Below are positions 7,970-16,206 of a DNA stretch of 64,000 bases, piece by piece. The DNA lies in IMG/VR virus record IMGVR_UViG_3300046808_001241, positions 124,001-188,000 of that record; one strand, given 5' to 3'. Each line of letters starts with the position of its first letter. The first letter of the stretch is position 1. A program made the translations under genes and the position numbers. Below the pieces are notes generated by a model. It searched no databases and was not told the origin of the DNA. It saw only the letters and a program-made list of their open reading frames with translations. This DNA is from a virus.

Positions 7970-8801
7970 TCACACTATATCTTCAACCTTCAAATCCCTT
8001 CCTTTAAAGTTTCTGTAGTCTAAATTAGGAAACGTTTTTGTGAAAAAATTAAACTGTCTTGGGTCTACGCTATCGAACCCTGGATACTCTAAATTCGCAA
8101 TAGGATAAACAGACCTGTCTATGTCCAATATTTTGTATAACCTGTTTATCGTCTCTGTAAAATAACATTCATTCATATGATTATGAGAAACACATAATAA
8201 TTTGTTTTGAAATTCTTTTTCTATATAATCACACATATTAATCCGATTATCATATAAATCAGATTCTTCTTTATATCTTTGCCTGTTTTCGTTTCTATAT
8301 TTTTGATAATTTAGATTAAATGGATATTCATTTTTCAATATTGCAGCAAGAGCAGGATCCTCGGATTTTTGGAGATAGTTTATTATTTCTTCGGCATTAT
8401 TTGCTTTAGTTTTAACGTATTCTATGTACGGAGAAAATCGCCTTGCATCTGTTAAATGAGCAAAAAACCGAGTATCCGGAATACAAATTTTTAAACCGGT
8501 TGCTATTGTATCATGTAAGTAGGTTGTTTTGAGTTCATCTATTACTGATGTTCCAGAGTGATCTTGAAATACAAAAATCTCAGCCTCTCTAATTTTAGAA
8601 TGAATACAGTCCTTATAGATTTCTTGAGCTTCTCTGTTTTCAGGAGACCACACAGCAAAGACACCATGTTCGTTCCAAAAAGGTTTCAAACCACAGTCCT
8701 TGCAAAGTTGAACGTCAAATTTATCCGACAATTTTAATCTAAAATGTTTGGCGACAACTCCAATTTGGCAGTTGCCATAAAATAATATCTTTTTTTTTCA
8801 T
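7970..8801 (-). pseudogene. WcbI-like polysaccharide-modification protein, frameshifted at A9
   Basis: The intact frame from 8797 to 7970 encodes about 275 residues beginning KKKILFYGNCQIGVV. The GNCQ motif after a hydrophobic strand, the later IFVFQDHSGTS segment, KICIPDTRFF and VSHNHMNECYF together resemble the WcbI family, SGNH-like proteins of capsular polysaccharide biosynthesis. No ATG lies in this frame: a TTG at 8731 would delete GNCQ. An ATG at 8799-8801, three bases after the upstream gene's stop, is one base out of frame because of a nine-adenine run (8790-8798). Eight adenines would give MKKKILFYGNCQ. So the gene is either broken, switched by slippage, or carries a homopolymer sequencing error. 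It belongs to the sulfotransferase/glycosyltransferase cassette. Confidence 0.65.
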
Positions 8802-8804
8802 TGG

Positions 8805-8990
8805 TTAATTATAATTTGCCAGCTTGCTGATTTGACTTTCCAAAAAAATTATATGCTGGATAAAATCATATTTTTCGCATATAATTGCTTCGAGTTCTTG
8901 TCTTAATTTTATATTTTGATTTTCAATAGACAAACTGTCTATTTCCTCAAATAGTAATTTATCGATTACTGGTGAATCTCCAAAGGTCAT
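8805..8990 (-). CDS. Small coiled-coil-like hypothetical protein
   Basis: A 61-residue protein, mostly helical by composition (IDSLSIENQNIKLRQELEAI), with heptad-like spacing. Its ATG overlaps the stop of the upstream glycosyltransferase-like gene by four bases, and its stop lies three bases before the WcbI-like ATG. This tight packing supports it being a real member of the cassette. Function is unknown. Confidence 0.55.
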   Translation of the reverse strand: MTFGDSPVIDKLLFEEIDSLSIENQNIKLRQELEAIICEKYDFIQHIIFLESQISKLANYN

Positions 8991-9688
8991 TTCGTATATT
9001 GTTTGATGATGTCACATCTTGCTACATCATCAAATTTTATATCGGTTTTGTTGCAAAATTCCTTGCAAGCGTAGTGGGAATAGTGAACAAGCGGTTTGTT
9101 CCAAAAATCATGTCTAGGAGGATCGGAAATAAAATTTCTATCTCTTGTCATTTTAATATCTTCGTCTTTGTCTATTATTTTGTCGTGATAATACAAACAG
9201 AAGAACTCTTGATCATGAAAATGTCTGAATTTTCGTTCTTTATACATTTCAATATATTTTTTTATGTTTTGTTCCGTAACACTAATAAATTTTTTGCACA
9301 AGGTTAAAAACTGCGATGGGGTTCCGCTAGCGAAACACGGACAACAATTATCCATTAGATGCAATGTGTTTTCTGGTTCGATTGGATTAAAATTGTGATT
9401 TATCACATCATAATCGCTTACATAAAATTTTTCCTCAATCTGAGTAGAATAAGCTAACCATCGAAGCCAGCAACTTAAACCATATTTTTTTAAAGGCATT
9501 CCTGCAATTTCTTGATGAAGTCTGGTTGTTTCTGCAACAAATTCTTTATAAAAATCTGCTTTCTCAGCATCCTTCCTTGTTAGTACAATTGGCTCAAACC
9601 CGTGATCTTTCCAAGAATTCTCCCAAAGAGCAACCAACTCATCTTGATTTTGGAAATTAATGTTTTCGTAATATGTATAGATTTTCAT
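8987..9688 (-). CDS. Glycosyltransferase-like protein (GT-A, DXD)
   Basis: A 233-residue protein starting MKIYTYYENI. Residues about 20-50 (LWENSWKDHGFEPIVLTRKD) and 71-95 (CWLRWLAY, then FYVSDYDVI) match nucleotide-sugar transferase-like proteins in which the D-x-D at 92-94 binds metal and sugar nucleotide. The ATG at 9688 is chosen because the longer frame needs a TTG inside the upstream sulfotransferase gene. It ends four bases into the next small gene. It likely attaches a sugar to a phage or host glycan; donor and acceptor are unknown. Confidence 0.65.
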   Translation of the reverse strand: MKIYTYYENINFQNQDELVALWENSWKDHGFEPIVLTRKDAEKADFYKEFVAETTRLHQEIAGMPLKKYGLSCWLRWLAYSTQIEEKFYVSDYDVINHNFNPIEPENTLHLMDNCCPCFASGTPSQFLTLCKKFISVTEQNIKKYIEMYKERKFRHFHDQEFFCLYYHDKIIDKDEDIKMTRDRNFISDPPRHDFWNKPLVHYSHYACKEFCNKTDIKFDDVARCDIIKQYTK

Positions 9689-9689
9689 T

Positions 9690-10325
9690 TCAGTATGTGT
9701 ATTTAAACGTTTTAATGTCCCATTCAAAAAGATTATAAATTAAATTTTTTGTTTCTTCGTCGTAAAAATCCTTGTAGTCTTTTCTAACTATATATTTCTC
9801 CGAATTGTTTAAGTGTGGAACATCTATCTCTGAAGTAAATTGTAGCTTGTCTTTAATCAAAGAAAATTCTTCTTTTAAGTTTTCTAACTTGATGACACAA
9901 TCCAAAGAAAACGTGTCTTCTAATACCATGTAGGGGTTGGTCGTTAGCTCAGAATTAAAATTTTTCTTAAAATATTTAAAAGCAAATTCTTTAAACGTCA
10001 TTTGTTTAGAATCTTTGACGTATTTGGGCATTTTAAATTGATCTGCTCTTTTAAGAAAATATTCATATTCTTTGTGCCTAGTATGATTGTAAAAAGAGAC
10101 GGCTCGATCCCAAGGATTACGTATTACAGAAAACTTAAAAAACTCGCCTGGATCAAGTCCAAACGTTTTGATCTTGTCTACATGCATTTTTAAAGATCCA
10201 TGTTTAAACTTATGAACTTGTGGATATTTTTCCCTCAATTTTAAAAACCCTAACATCTCTTCAATGGATGTACCTCCGCATTTAGGAGGGTGAGTAAAAA
10301 TAATCTTTTTGTTTAAGTCGTACAT
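9690..10325 (-). CDS. Sulfotransferase-family protein
   Basis: A 211-residue protein. Residues 8-20 (IIFTHPPKCGGTS) form the 5'-phosphosulfate-binding loop, and residues 64-80 (KFSVIRNPWDRAVSFYN) the 3'-phosphate-binding motif of PAPS-dependent sulfotransferases. The C-terminal section with HLNNSEK and DFYDEETKNLIYNLF is typical of the carbohydrate sulfotransferase branch (Sulfotransfer_2-like). Expected activity is transfer of sulfate from PAPS to a sugar hydroxyl. Both key motifs look intact. It is packed in an operon with a second sulfotransferase-like gene immediately upstream and glycosyltransferase-like genes on either side. Acceptor is unknown. Confidence 0.85.
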   Translation of the reverse strand: MYDLNKKIIFTHPPKCGGTSIEEMLGFLKLREKYPQVHKFKHGSLKMHVDKIKTFGLDPGEFFKFSVIRNPWDRAVSFYNHTRHKEYEYFLKRADQFKMPKYVKDSKQMTFKEFAFKYFKKNFNSELTTNPYMVLEDTFSLDCVIKLENLKEEFSLIKDKLQFTSEIDVPHLNNSEKYIVRKDYKDFYDEETKNLIYNLFEWDIKTFKYTY

Positions 10326-11195
10326 TTATCTTATAAATGTTTTAAACAAAAGCTCGTCCCAATACGTTCTGTTTTTAAATGTTGTCTGTGCTTCTAATGA
10401 GAGTTGTTCGAAATTTATTTTCTTGTTTGATGTTTCGTTTTTTGTTAAAGTATCCCAAGCGCGTCTTTCAATTTGAGCAATATCAAAGCCGTAGCATACT
10501 AAAAACGTTTCTTGAAGTGCTTTGTCCGTTTCCTTAATATGAAACACGTGAAATTGTTTTAACATTTCCACTGTTTGTTGATATAAATCTTCGTTTATAG
10601 GAGTTGAATTGTTAGTGTTATTTAGATTACGAATCAACCAACTGTCTTCCAGTTCTTCTGATAACACATAATCCTCAAACGTGAGCGATTTAATCTTTCC
10701 GTGAGTTCGTTCATGAGCCGACAGATCAGACGTAATGTAGTTGTAAAATGACTGTGCTCTTAAAAACGGTTCTCTTAAAATTATAAACTGATGTAAATCA
10801 TAATTTTTTGCTAGCTTTGTTATTTCATCTCTACAACTAAAACCACGAGCTTCGATAATAATTCCAAACAAAAAAACATTTGCTAGCAGATTTTCGTTTA
10901 AATTATTAATATCAATATCCCATTCTGTATTAGAATGTTTTTTGTCAAAAACATTAAGAGTTTCACAAAAATAATTTGGATCCCCAATTAAAAATTTTGC
11001 AACTATAAATTCGTTGCTTTTAATCTGTAAACACTTGATAGAATCTTGATTAAGAGAGAAATTTTTTAGCCAATCTGTATAAATTCTTCTATAATACCTA
11101 AAGGACATTAACATCCAATCAGAAACATATGTTCCTGCATTTTTTGGTATATGATAAAAGACTGGTATTTTACGCTTTTGGATTGCAAGTTTCAT
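10326..11195 (-). CDS. Second sulfotransferase-like protein
   Basis: A 289-residue protein. VFYHIPKNAGTYVSDWM (residues 12-28) corresponds to the 5'-phosphosulfate loop of sulfotransferases, where K-x-x-G-T is usual, and FIILREPFLRAQSFYNYI (137-154) to the 3'-phosphate motif with conserved R and S. It is longer and more divergent than its downstream neighbour at 9690, with an inserted helical region between the two motifs. Substrate is probably a glycan. Its start overlaps the upstream glycosyltransferase-like gene by 26 bases, and its stop abuts the next start, so translation is likely coupled. Confidence 0.75.
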   Translation of the reverse strand: MKLAIQKRKIPVFYHIPKNAGTYVSDWMLMSFRYYRRIYTDWLKNFSLNQDSIKCLQIKSNEFIVAKFLIGDPNYFCETLNVFDKKHSNTEWDIDINNLNENLLANVFLFGIIIEARGFSCRDEITKLAKNYDLHQFIILREPFLRAQSFYNYITSDLSAHERTHGKIKSLTFEDYVLSEELEDSWLIRNLNNTNNSTPINEDLYQQTVEMLKQFHVFHIKETDKALQETFLVCYGFDIAQIERRAWDTLTKNETSNKKINFEQLSLEAQTTFKNRTYWDELLFKTFIR

Positions 11196-11982
11196 TTAAC
11201 CAGTAGTTGTATTCTGGGCACGTGACAATATCTGCTAAAGAAGTATCTTTACAACCGTGATGAACTACTGCCTCTGGATAGATCGGTTCATCATATGTTA
11301 CTACTCCATTCAAATCTCCATTATCCTCGCCTTTAATCATATAAGGATTTGTGTGAATTTTATAATTTAATGTTCTGAATCCTTGCTGAATAAGTTTTGT
11401 ATCAGCAGTATGCGGCATTATTTCCCATTGTGTAACGACATCAAAAGCAGTTGGGAGCTGATCAACATATTGCCAGATAGTGCAAATTTCATCGACTCTT
11501 GGAGGATATACGGCAGTTCCTTGCAAGTGTTCTGCAATATTAATTATATATTCATCTTTTGTTACAGTAGTTGTATTTTGAATAGTACCAAAACATGGTT
11601 TGCCACATTTGTGATATGCTTCTTCTAAAACATCTGCCCATTTTGGTTTTAATGCTATACAATCAAGCTCCATCCAAAACCATGGCTGCTTGTTATCGAT
11701 TTCTTTTAAATATTCGATTGTATATTTCCAATAACAATTTGGACCTTGTGGCCAGCCACTTGTCCCATCTCCTTGTTTAAACAAATGCAGATTTGCTTTA
11801 TTAGGAAATTGATCTTTGATTAGATCAAAAACAGAACGAGCAAAGTGCTTGTCAGAAGGACGAGACACGACAAGCAATTCGTGATTCGTATATAAACCGA
11901 AGTGTCTTAGGCTCTTTATGAAACCTAAGACACTTAAAGGTTTTTGAAATTCGTAAGATGAAACAGGAACAATTATAAGCAT
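11170..11982 (-). CDS. Glycosyltransferase-like protein, first gene of the glycan cassette
   Basis: A 270-residue protein. The N-terminal strand LIIVPVSSYEF, the segment HELLVVSRPSD and the acidic ELD at residues 106-108 (WFWMELDCIALKP) fit a GT-A-like nucleotide-sugar transferase fold with an E-x-D/D-x-D metal site. The C-terminal VVHHGCKDTSLAD supplies His residues as in related enzymes. Similar genes occur in T4-like phages without known substrate. It is the first gene of the 11982-7769 cassette and has an AATAAATA late-type octamer five bases before its ATG, so the cassette is probably expressed late with virion genes. Confidence 0.65.
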   Translation of the reverse strand: MLIIVPVSSYEFQKPLSVLGFIKSLRHFGLYTNHELLVVSRPSDKHFARSVFDLIKDQFPNKANLHLFKQGDGTSGWPQGPNCYWKYTIEYLKEIDNKQPWFWMELDCIALKPKWADVLEEAYHKCGKPCFGTIQNTTTVTKDEYIINIAEHLQGTAVYPPRVDEICTIWQYVDQLPTAFDVVTQWEIMPHTADTKLIQQGFRTLNYKIHTNPYMIKGEDNGDLNGVVTYDEPIYPEAVVHHGCKDTSLADIVTCPEYNYWLNETCNPKA

Positions 11983-11987
11983 GGGCT

Positions 11988-11995
11988 TATTTATT
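11988..11995 (-). promoter_or_regulatory. Late-type octamer driving the glycan cassette
   Basis: AATAAATA on the minus strand with spacer AGCCC before the ATG. With T4 late promoter geometry, +1 would fall on the A of the start codon. Confidence 0.55.
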
Positions 11996-12009
11996 TTCCT
12001 TGTTTTAAA

Positions 12010-12711
12010 TTACAATTCGATTCCTGCTCCAGAATTATAAAGAGAAGAAACTTCTCCTAATGTAAGAGCCCTATTCCAGATACCAACTGCGTCAACCAAT
12101 CCTTTTCCATTTTGGCCGTCTCCTGCTCCTAAAACGAAGCTCGAGTCTTGAAATGCGTCCCCTGTGTTTTCCGTATGAAAGAGCTGTCCGTCTACATATA
12201 TTTTAACTTCCCCGATTGTGGAATCATGAGAAAGAACAGCATGCACCCAAACGTTCGAAGCTAAACTTCTCGAAGGTTCATTTCCTGTGGAAGGAAGATA
12301 AAAAGCCAAACGTCCGCCAGTATAACTATCAGCATAAACAGACGTTCCGAATGCTTTTACTACACACAAAGGAAACTCTTCAATTCCGTTTCTATTAATC
12401 CAGCAAGAATATGAGCCAGATGAGCCTGTTACAATAGAGGCAATTTGAGCTTCTAGTGTTTGATTTCCTTGTAGATTTGCTGCATTTCCGATCTTTCCAG
12501 AAGAGAAAGTTACTCCACCATTATTGGTAAGAGTATTTCCGTTTCCAGAAGAATCTGAAGTGTCGCTGAGTCTATAAAAAGCCTGAAGACCGCTCGATAA
12601 GCCGCCTCCTCCACCGCCTCCACCATAGCCATAGCTAGAGGAAACTACTCGCATTTTGCCAGTAGATGTAAATTTAACTTTTGCTGCAGATCGTATATTT
12701 AAAAGTGCCAT
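12010..12711 (-). CDS. LamG-domain adhesin with polyglycine linker
   Basis: A 233-residue protein. Residues 1-28 are a short docking region, followed by a glycine linker (YGYGGGGGGGG) and then a LamG/jelly-roll domain: LQAFYRLSDTSDSSGNGNTL, WVHAVLSHDS, VKIYVDGQLF and DAVGIWNRALTLGEVSSLYN. These are the classical landmarks of Laminin_G_3-like domains. It is likely a glycan-binding tail or capsid decoration protein. It lies at the head of the run that leads into the glycan cassette, and has a late-type octamer upstream. Confidence 0.8.
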   Translation of the reverse strand: MALLNIRSAAKVKFTSTGKMRVVSSSYGYGGGGGGGGLSSGLQAFYRLSDTSDSSGNGNTLTNNGGVTFSSGKIGNAANLQGNQTLEAQIASIVTGSSGSYSCWINRNGIEEFPLCVVKAFGTSVYADSYTGGRLAFYLPSTGNEPSRSLASNVWVHAVLSHDSTIGEVKIYVDGQLFHTENTGDAFQDSSFVLGAGDGQNGKGLVDAVGIWNRALTLGEVSSLYNSGAGIEL

Positions 12712-12717
12712 AATGTT

Positions 12718-12725
12718 TATTTAAT
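12718..12725 (-). promoter_or_regulatory. Late-type octamer for 12010-12711
   Basis: ATTAAATA on the minus strand, six bases before the ATG at 12711. It differs from TATAAATA at the first and third positions, so it is a weaker match than its siblings. Confidence 0.35.
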
Positions 12726-12745
12726 GTTTAAGTTTTGTTTTAAAA

Positions 12746-12774
12746 CCCCATACTGGGTTTGGACCAGTATGGGG
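12746..12774 (-). terminator. Intrinsic terminator after the 883-residue fibre gene
   Basis: A perfect 11-bp inverted repeat (CCCCATACTGG and CCAGTATGGGG) with a 7-base loop. On the minus strand it is followed by TTTT. On the + strand an A/T-rich tract with a T run also follows further on. It lies downstream of the gene at 12800-15451. Confidence 0.75.
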
Positions 12775-12799
12775 AATTAGTTTAATTTTTTTCTACAGG

Positions 12800-15451
12800 T
12801 TAGAAGCTTCCGCCATCGAGGACGAATCCAAAAATGGTTGAAGATGTTCCGTTACCAGAAAGATCTGAGGTAAATGTAACACCGTTAGAAACATTCAATG
12901 TTCCTGTGAATGTGCCATTACGAGCAAAGATGTCTTCTGTTGCAGAGATTGAACCAACAACTGTTAACTCTTCGTTAGGAGTTTCAGTGCCGATACCAAC
13001 CAATCCGCCATCAACAAACAACGTAGCATCACCGGTACCGCCGCCAATTTCTAAACCACCAGCAGCAGTAATTGTGCCGGAAGCAGAAATGTTGCTAGCT
13101 ACGGTAAGTTCGCCAGTAAGATCCCCACCCGAAAGAGGAAGGAAATTAGCGTGAACGTAGTTGGTTGCACTTGCTGCGTTTGAATCGATTGCAGCTGAAA
13201 GAGCAGCAACGTCAGAAACGCGAGCAGACTCTTCGGCGTCAATAGCAGCATCAAGGGTTGCAGATACTGAAGCAACTGTTGAGTTTAAGGTAGCAACTTC
13301 TGAAGCAATTGAGCTTTCAAGAGCAGCAACTTCTGAGTCAACAGATGCTGACAATGAATCGATTTTCGAATCAAGGGTAGCTGAAACAGATGCTAATTCT
13401 GTAGTGGCAGCATTCGCAAGGTTGGTGATGGCGTTGTTTAAATCGCCGTCAGCAGCTTGGAAGGCACTTACAATTTCAGTTAAGGAATCAAGGGCAGCAG
13501 GGTCAACATTGCTAAGAATGCTGTTGATTTGACCTTGGAGATCACCAGAAACTGCAACTACTGTTGAGTTAAGGGTGCTTACTTCTGAATCAATCTTTGA
13601 GTCAAGAGCAGCAGAAACAGATTGAACTGTTGAGTTCAATGTAGCAACTTCTGAAGCAATTGAGCTTTCAAGAGCAGTAACTTCTGAGTCAACAGAAGCT
13701 GAAAGGCTTGAAACTCGACCATCAACGTAGCTCTTGGTTGTAGCAGCATTAGCAGCAACAGGCTCAGCAACAAAGACTTGGCCAGTAGCAGAGATGTCAC
13801 CGACAACTGTTAACTCTTCATTAGGAGTTTCAGTGCCAATACCAACCATACCACCACCAACATACAATGTAGCGTCACCAGCACCACCAGCACCAATTTC
13901 CAACCCACCAGCAGCAGTAATTGTGCCGGAAGCTGAGACGTTGCCTGTTACAGTAACTCCGCCAGTAAGATCTCCACCCGAAAGAGGGAGGAAATTAGCA
14001 TGGCTGTAGTCTTTACCAGCTTGGTCACCAGCAGCGAGATCGCTTGCGAGTGTAGCTGAAACAGAGGCCAATGTGGTTTCAATAGCAGAGTCTGCAGCAA
14101 TACGTGCAGCTTCTTCAGTTGAAATATCACCTTTGAGCTCAGCTGAGAGAGCTTCGATTGCAGCAGTTGAGTTAGTGTCAATAGCGTCAATCTGGGATTG
14201 GAGATCGCTAGAAACGGAAACAACTGTTGATTCGAGAGCAGAGTCAGCAGCAATTCTTGCAGCCTCTTCAGCGGCAATAGCAGCTTCGAGAGTTGAAGAA
14301 ACAGAAACAACTGTTGAATTTAGAGTTGAAACTTCTGAATCAATTTTTGAATCAAGACTAGCTGAAACAGATGCTAAGTTTGTTGAAGCACTGTTAGCTA
14401 ATGAAGTGATAGCACCATTAAGGTCGCTGTCAGCAGCTTGGAAAGCTGAGACGATTTCAGTCAATGAATCAAGAGCAGCAGGATCAACGTTCGAAAGAAC
14501 ATTGTCAATTTGGCCTTGAAGATTGCTTGAAACTGAAGCAACTGTTGTGTTTAATATAGCAACTTCTGAAGCAATTGTGCCTTCAAGAGTTGTAACTTCT
14601 GAGTCAATCTTGGAATCAAGAGTTGCTGAAACAGAAGCCATTGTGGACTCGATAGCAGAATCAGCAGCAATACGAGCAGCCTCTTCAGCAGCAATTGCTG
14701 CTTCGAGAGTCGATGAAACTGAAACGACTGTTGAGTTTAATGTCGAAACTTCTGAATCAATTTTTGAATCAAGACTAGCTGAAACCGAAGCCATGGTGGT
14801 TTCGATTGCAGAGTCAGCAGCAATACGAGCAGCTTCTTCAGAGTCGATGGCTGAATCAAGAGTAGCTGAAACTGAAGCCAGAGTTGTTTCAATGGCTGAG
14901 TCGGCAGCAATACGAGCAGCTTCTTCTGCGTCGATAGCAGCAGAGAGAGCAGCAACGTCAGCGTTGGCTCCTGATTCTAAGTTGTCGATCTGAGTTTGAA
15001 GATCGCTTGAAACTGAAACAACTGTGCTATTAATGCTAGCTAAGGTGTTTGTGAGGTTCGAAGCAAAGTTTTCATCATCACCAAGGGCAGAAGCCAACTC
15101 GTTAAGAGTATTAAGGGCTTCTGGAGCCATGTCGATAACTGCAGCAATTTCGCTAGTAATTCTAGCATCCAAAGTGGAAGAAACTGACTGAATAGTTGTA
15201 TTCAGAGTTTCAACTTCAGATGTAACTCTTGAATCAAGAGTAGAAATTTGTGATTGGAGATCACCAGTAAGCGAAGCAACCGATGAGATTGTCGCAAAAT
15301 GGCCTTCACCACCGATAGGTATTACACCGGCTTGTGAGCCGTAGTATAATACTGAATCAACTTCGTTGAATGCAAGTTCACCGCCTGATAGGGCACCGGG
15401 AGCACCAGCAGCACCAGTCAAACGACGTTTAATAAGGATTGTGTTGTACAT
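12800..15451 (-). CDS. Repetitive coiled-coil tail-fibre protein
   Basis: An 883-residue protein. Residues 1-45 carry the docking module ILIKRRLTGAAGAPG, then GELAFNEVDSVLYYGS. Most of the rest is built from near-identical heptad-like units such as STLNSTVVSVSSTLEAAI, AEEAARIAADSAIE and ASLDSKIDSEVS, giving a long trimeric coiled-coil shaft. Two copies of a block starting HANFLPLSGGDLTG and including GIGTETPNEELTVVG lie near residues 485 and 775. They resemble the beta-structured insert of many phage fibres. The protein ends VLDGGSF. A long side or tail fibre is the likely role. The DNA repeats make it prone to recombination. Confidence 0.85.
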   Translation of the reverse strand: MYNTILIKRRLTGAAGAPGALSGGELAFNEVDSVLYYGSQAGVIPIGGEGHFATISSVASLTGDLQSQISTLDSRVTSEVETLNTTIQSVSSTLDARITSEIAAVIDMAPEALNTLNELASALGDDENFASNLTNTLASINSTVVSVSSDLQTQIDNLESGANADVAALSAAIDAEEAARIAADSAIETTLASVSATLDSAIDSEEAARIAADSAIETTMASVSASLDSKIDSEVSTLNSTVVSVSSTLEAAIAAEEAARIAADSAIESTMASVSATLDSKIDSEVTTLEGTIASEVAILNTTVASVSSNLQGQIDNVLSNVDPAALDSLTEIVSAFQAADSDLNGAITSLANSASTNLASVSASLDSKIDSEVSTLNSTVVSVSSTLEAAIAAEEAARIAADSALESTVVSVSSDLQSQIDAIDTNSTAAIEALSAELKGDISTEEAARIAADSAIETTLASVSATLASDLAAGDQAGKDYSHANFLPLSGGDLTGGVTVTGNVSASGTITAAGGLEIGAGGAGDATLYVGGGMVGIGTETPNEELTVVGDISATGQVFVAEPVAANAATTKSYVDGRVSSLSASVDSEVTALESSIASEVATLNSTVQSVSAALDSKIDSEVSTLNSTVVAVSGDLQGQINSILSNVDPAALDSLTEIVSAFQAADGDLNNAITNLANAATTELASVSATLDSKIDSLSASVDSEVAALESSIASEVATLNSTVASVSATLDAAIDAEESARVSDVAALSAAIDSNAASATNYVHANFLPLSGGDLTGELTVASNISASGTITAAGGLEIGGGTGDATLFVDGGLVGIGTETPNEELTVVGSISATEDIFARNGTFTGTLNVSNGVTFTSDLSGNGTSSTIFGFVLDGGSF

Positions 15452-15577
15452 ATGTTTATTTTATTTTGTCTAAGATGTTGACTTCCAAAGCCAACTAAAT
15501 TACTTATCTAGTTTGTGTTATTTTTTTAAGCCCAGATCCCGTGAAACCCCGCTTTTTATCAGGCTTGAGAAAGATTT

Positions 15578-15859
15578 TTAAAAATAACCGCCATCTCGAA
15601 CATTCAAATTAACAAGATTTTTTGGAGACAAATATCCAATAACATCTGCTGGCTGAGCTGATGTAGCCATAATAAACGTGTCTTTATCGTCGTGTTTAAA
15701 GTATTCTGGTTCGCTCAAGTCTTTAGGAGCGTTATCTATATTGAGTCTTATTAAAATTTGAGGTGCATTAGCGTTCAATGCAGACAAGTTTTGCAAAGTT
15801 GTCAAGGCTTCGTGTCGCTGTTGCGTATACTGTCTACGATTAAAAATGTCTTGACTCAT
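15578..15859 (-). CDS. Small neck-associated paralogue ending in DGGYF
   Basis: A 93-residue protein. The final 65 residues resemble the C-terminal part of the genes at 15859-16206 and 16206-17252, including VNLNVRDGGYF at the end. The ATG overlaps the previous stop as TAATG, so translation is coupled. Together these three genes look like variants of one small domain attached to the neck region. No biochemical function can be given. Confidence 0.6.
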   Translation of the reverse strand: MSQDIFNRRQYTQQRHEALTTLQNLSALNANAPQILIRLNIDNAPKDLSEPEYFKHDDKDTFIMATSAQPADVIGYLSPKNLVNLNVRDGGYF

Positions 15860-16206
15860 TAGAAGTATCCTCCATCCATCATATTTACCTCTAGCAAGTT
15901 AACAGAGGAAACTGGTGTAGTATAGATAATCAAATCGTTTGGGTGATCGTCAGTATTAATTTCGTATACTTCTAGACCATCAACAATACCAACAAACGTT
16001 CTTCGCATAATAGATCCTTTGTTTTGCTCAAAGAATTCCCTTGTTTCTTTTGCGGAAGTTAATAATACTGTAGCTACAGAAGCTTGGTTTTCGTAAAATG
16101 GAATAGAAGCTGGTTGAGGAGTAAATGGAACACTTGGTGGAGGAACATAGTGATTTGCGTTCGTAACTCCTCCATAATAGCCATAAATTGCTGATTTATT
16201 TTTCAT
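15859..16206 (-). CDS. Small neck-associated paralogue
   Basis: A 115-residue protein. NANHYVPPPSVPF near residue 18 matches NPNHFVPPEPPTC in the C-terminal extension of the gp14-like gene. EINTDDHPNDLIIYTTPV with VNLLEVNMMDGGYF at the end matches its last 45 residues. It overlaps both neighbours as TAATG. It appears to be a free-standing copy of the extension domain of the neck protein, perhaps assembling with it. This is inference from sequence similarity inside the window. Confidence 0.6.
   Translation of the reverse strand: MKNKSAIYGYYGGVTNANHYVPPPSVPFTPQPASIPFYENQASVATVLLTSAKETREFFEQNKGSIMRRTFVGIVDGLEVYEINTDDHPNDLIIYTTPVSSVNLLEVNMMDGGYF

Noticed and set aside
8972-9307. A 111-codon + strand frame inside the glycosyltransferase-like gene
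   Set aside because: It lies wholly opposite a gene with recognisable motifs and has no ribosome site.
13161-14993. Several + strand open frames of 90-156 codons across this region
   Set aside because: They are antisense shadows of the repetitive 883-residue fibre gene; their Ser/Ala/Glu composition is the mirror of its repeats.
12800-15451. Regular DNA repeats that could suggest a CRISPR array
   Set aside because: Repeats are in frame, degenerate and encode heptads; there are no unique spacers of constant length.
15480-15570. Possible terminator with AAGCC/GGCTT arms
   Set aside because: The stem is only five bases, the loop is long and the T run lies on the wrong side for the minus-strand gene.
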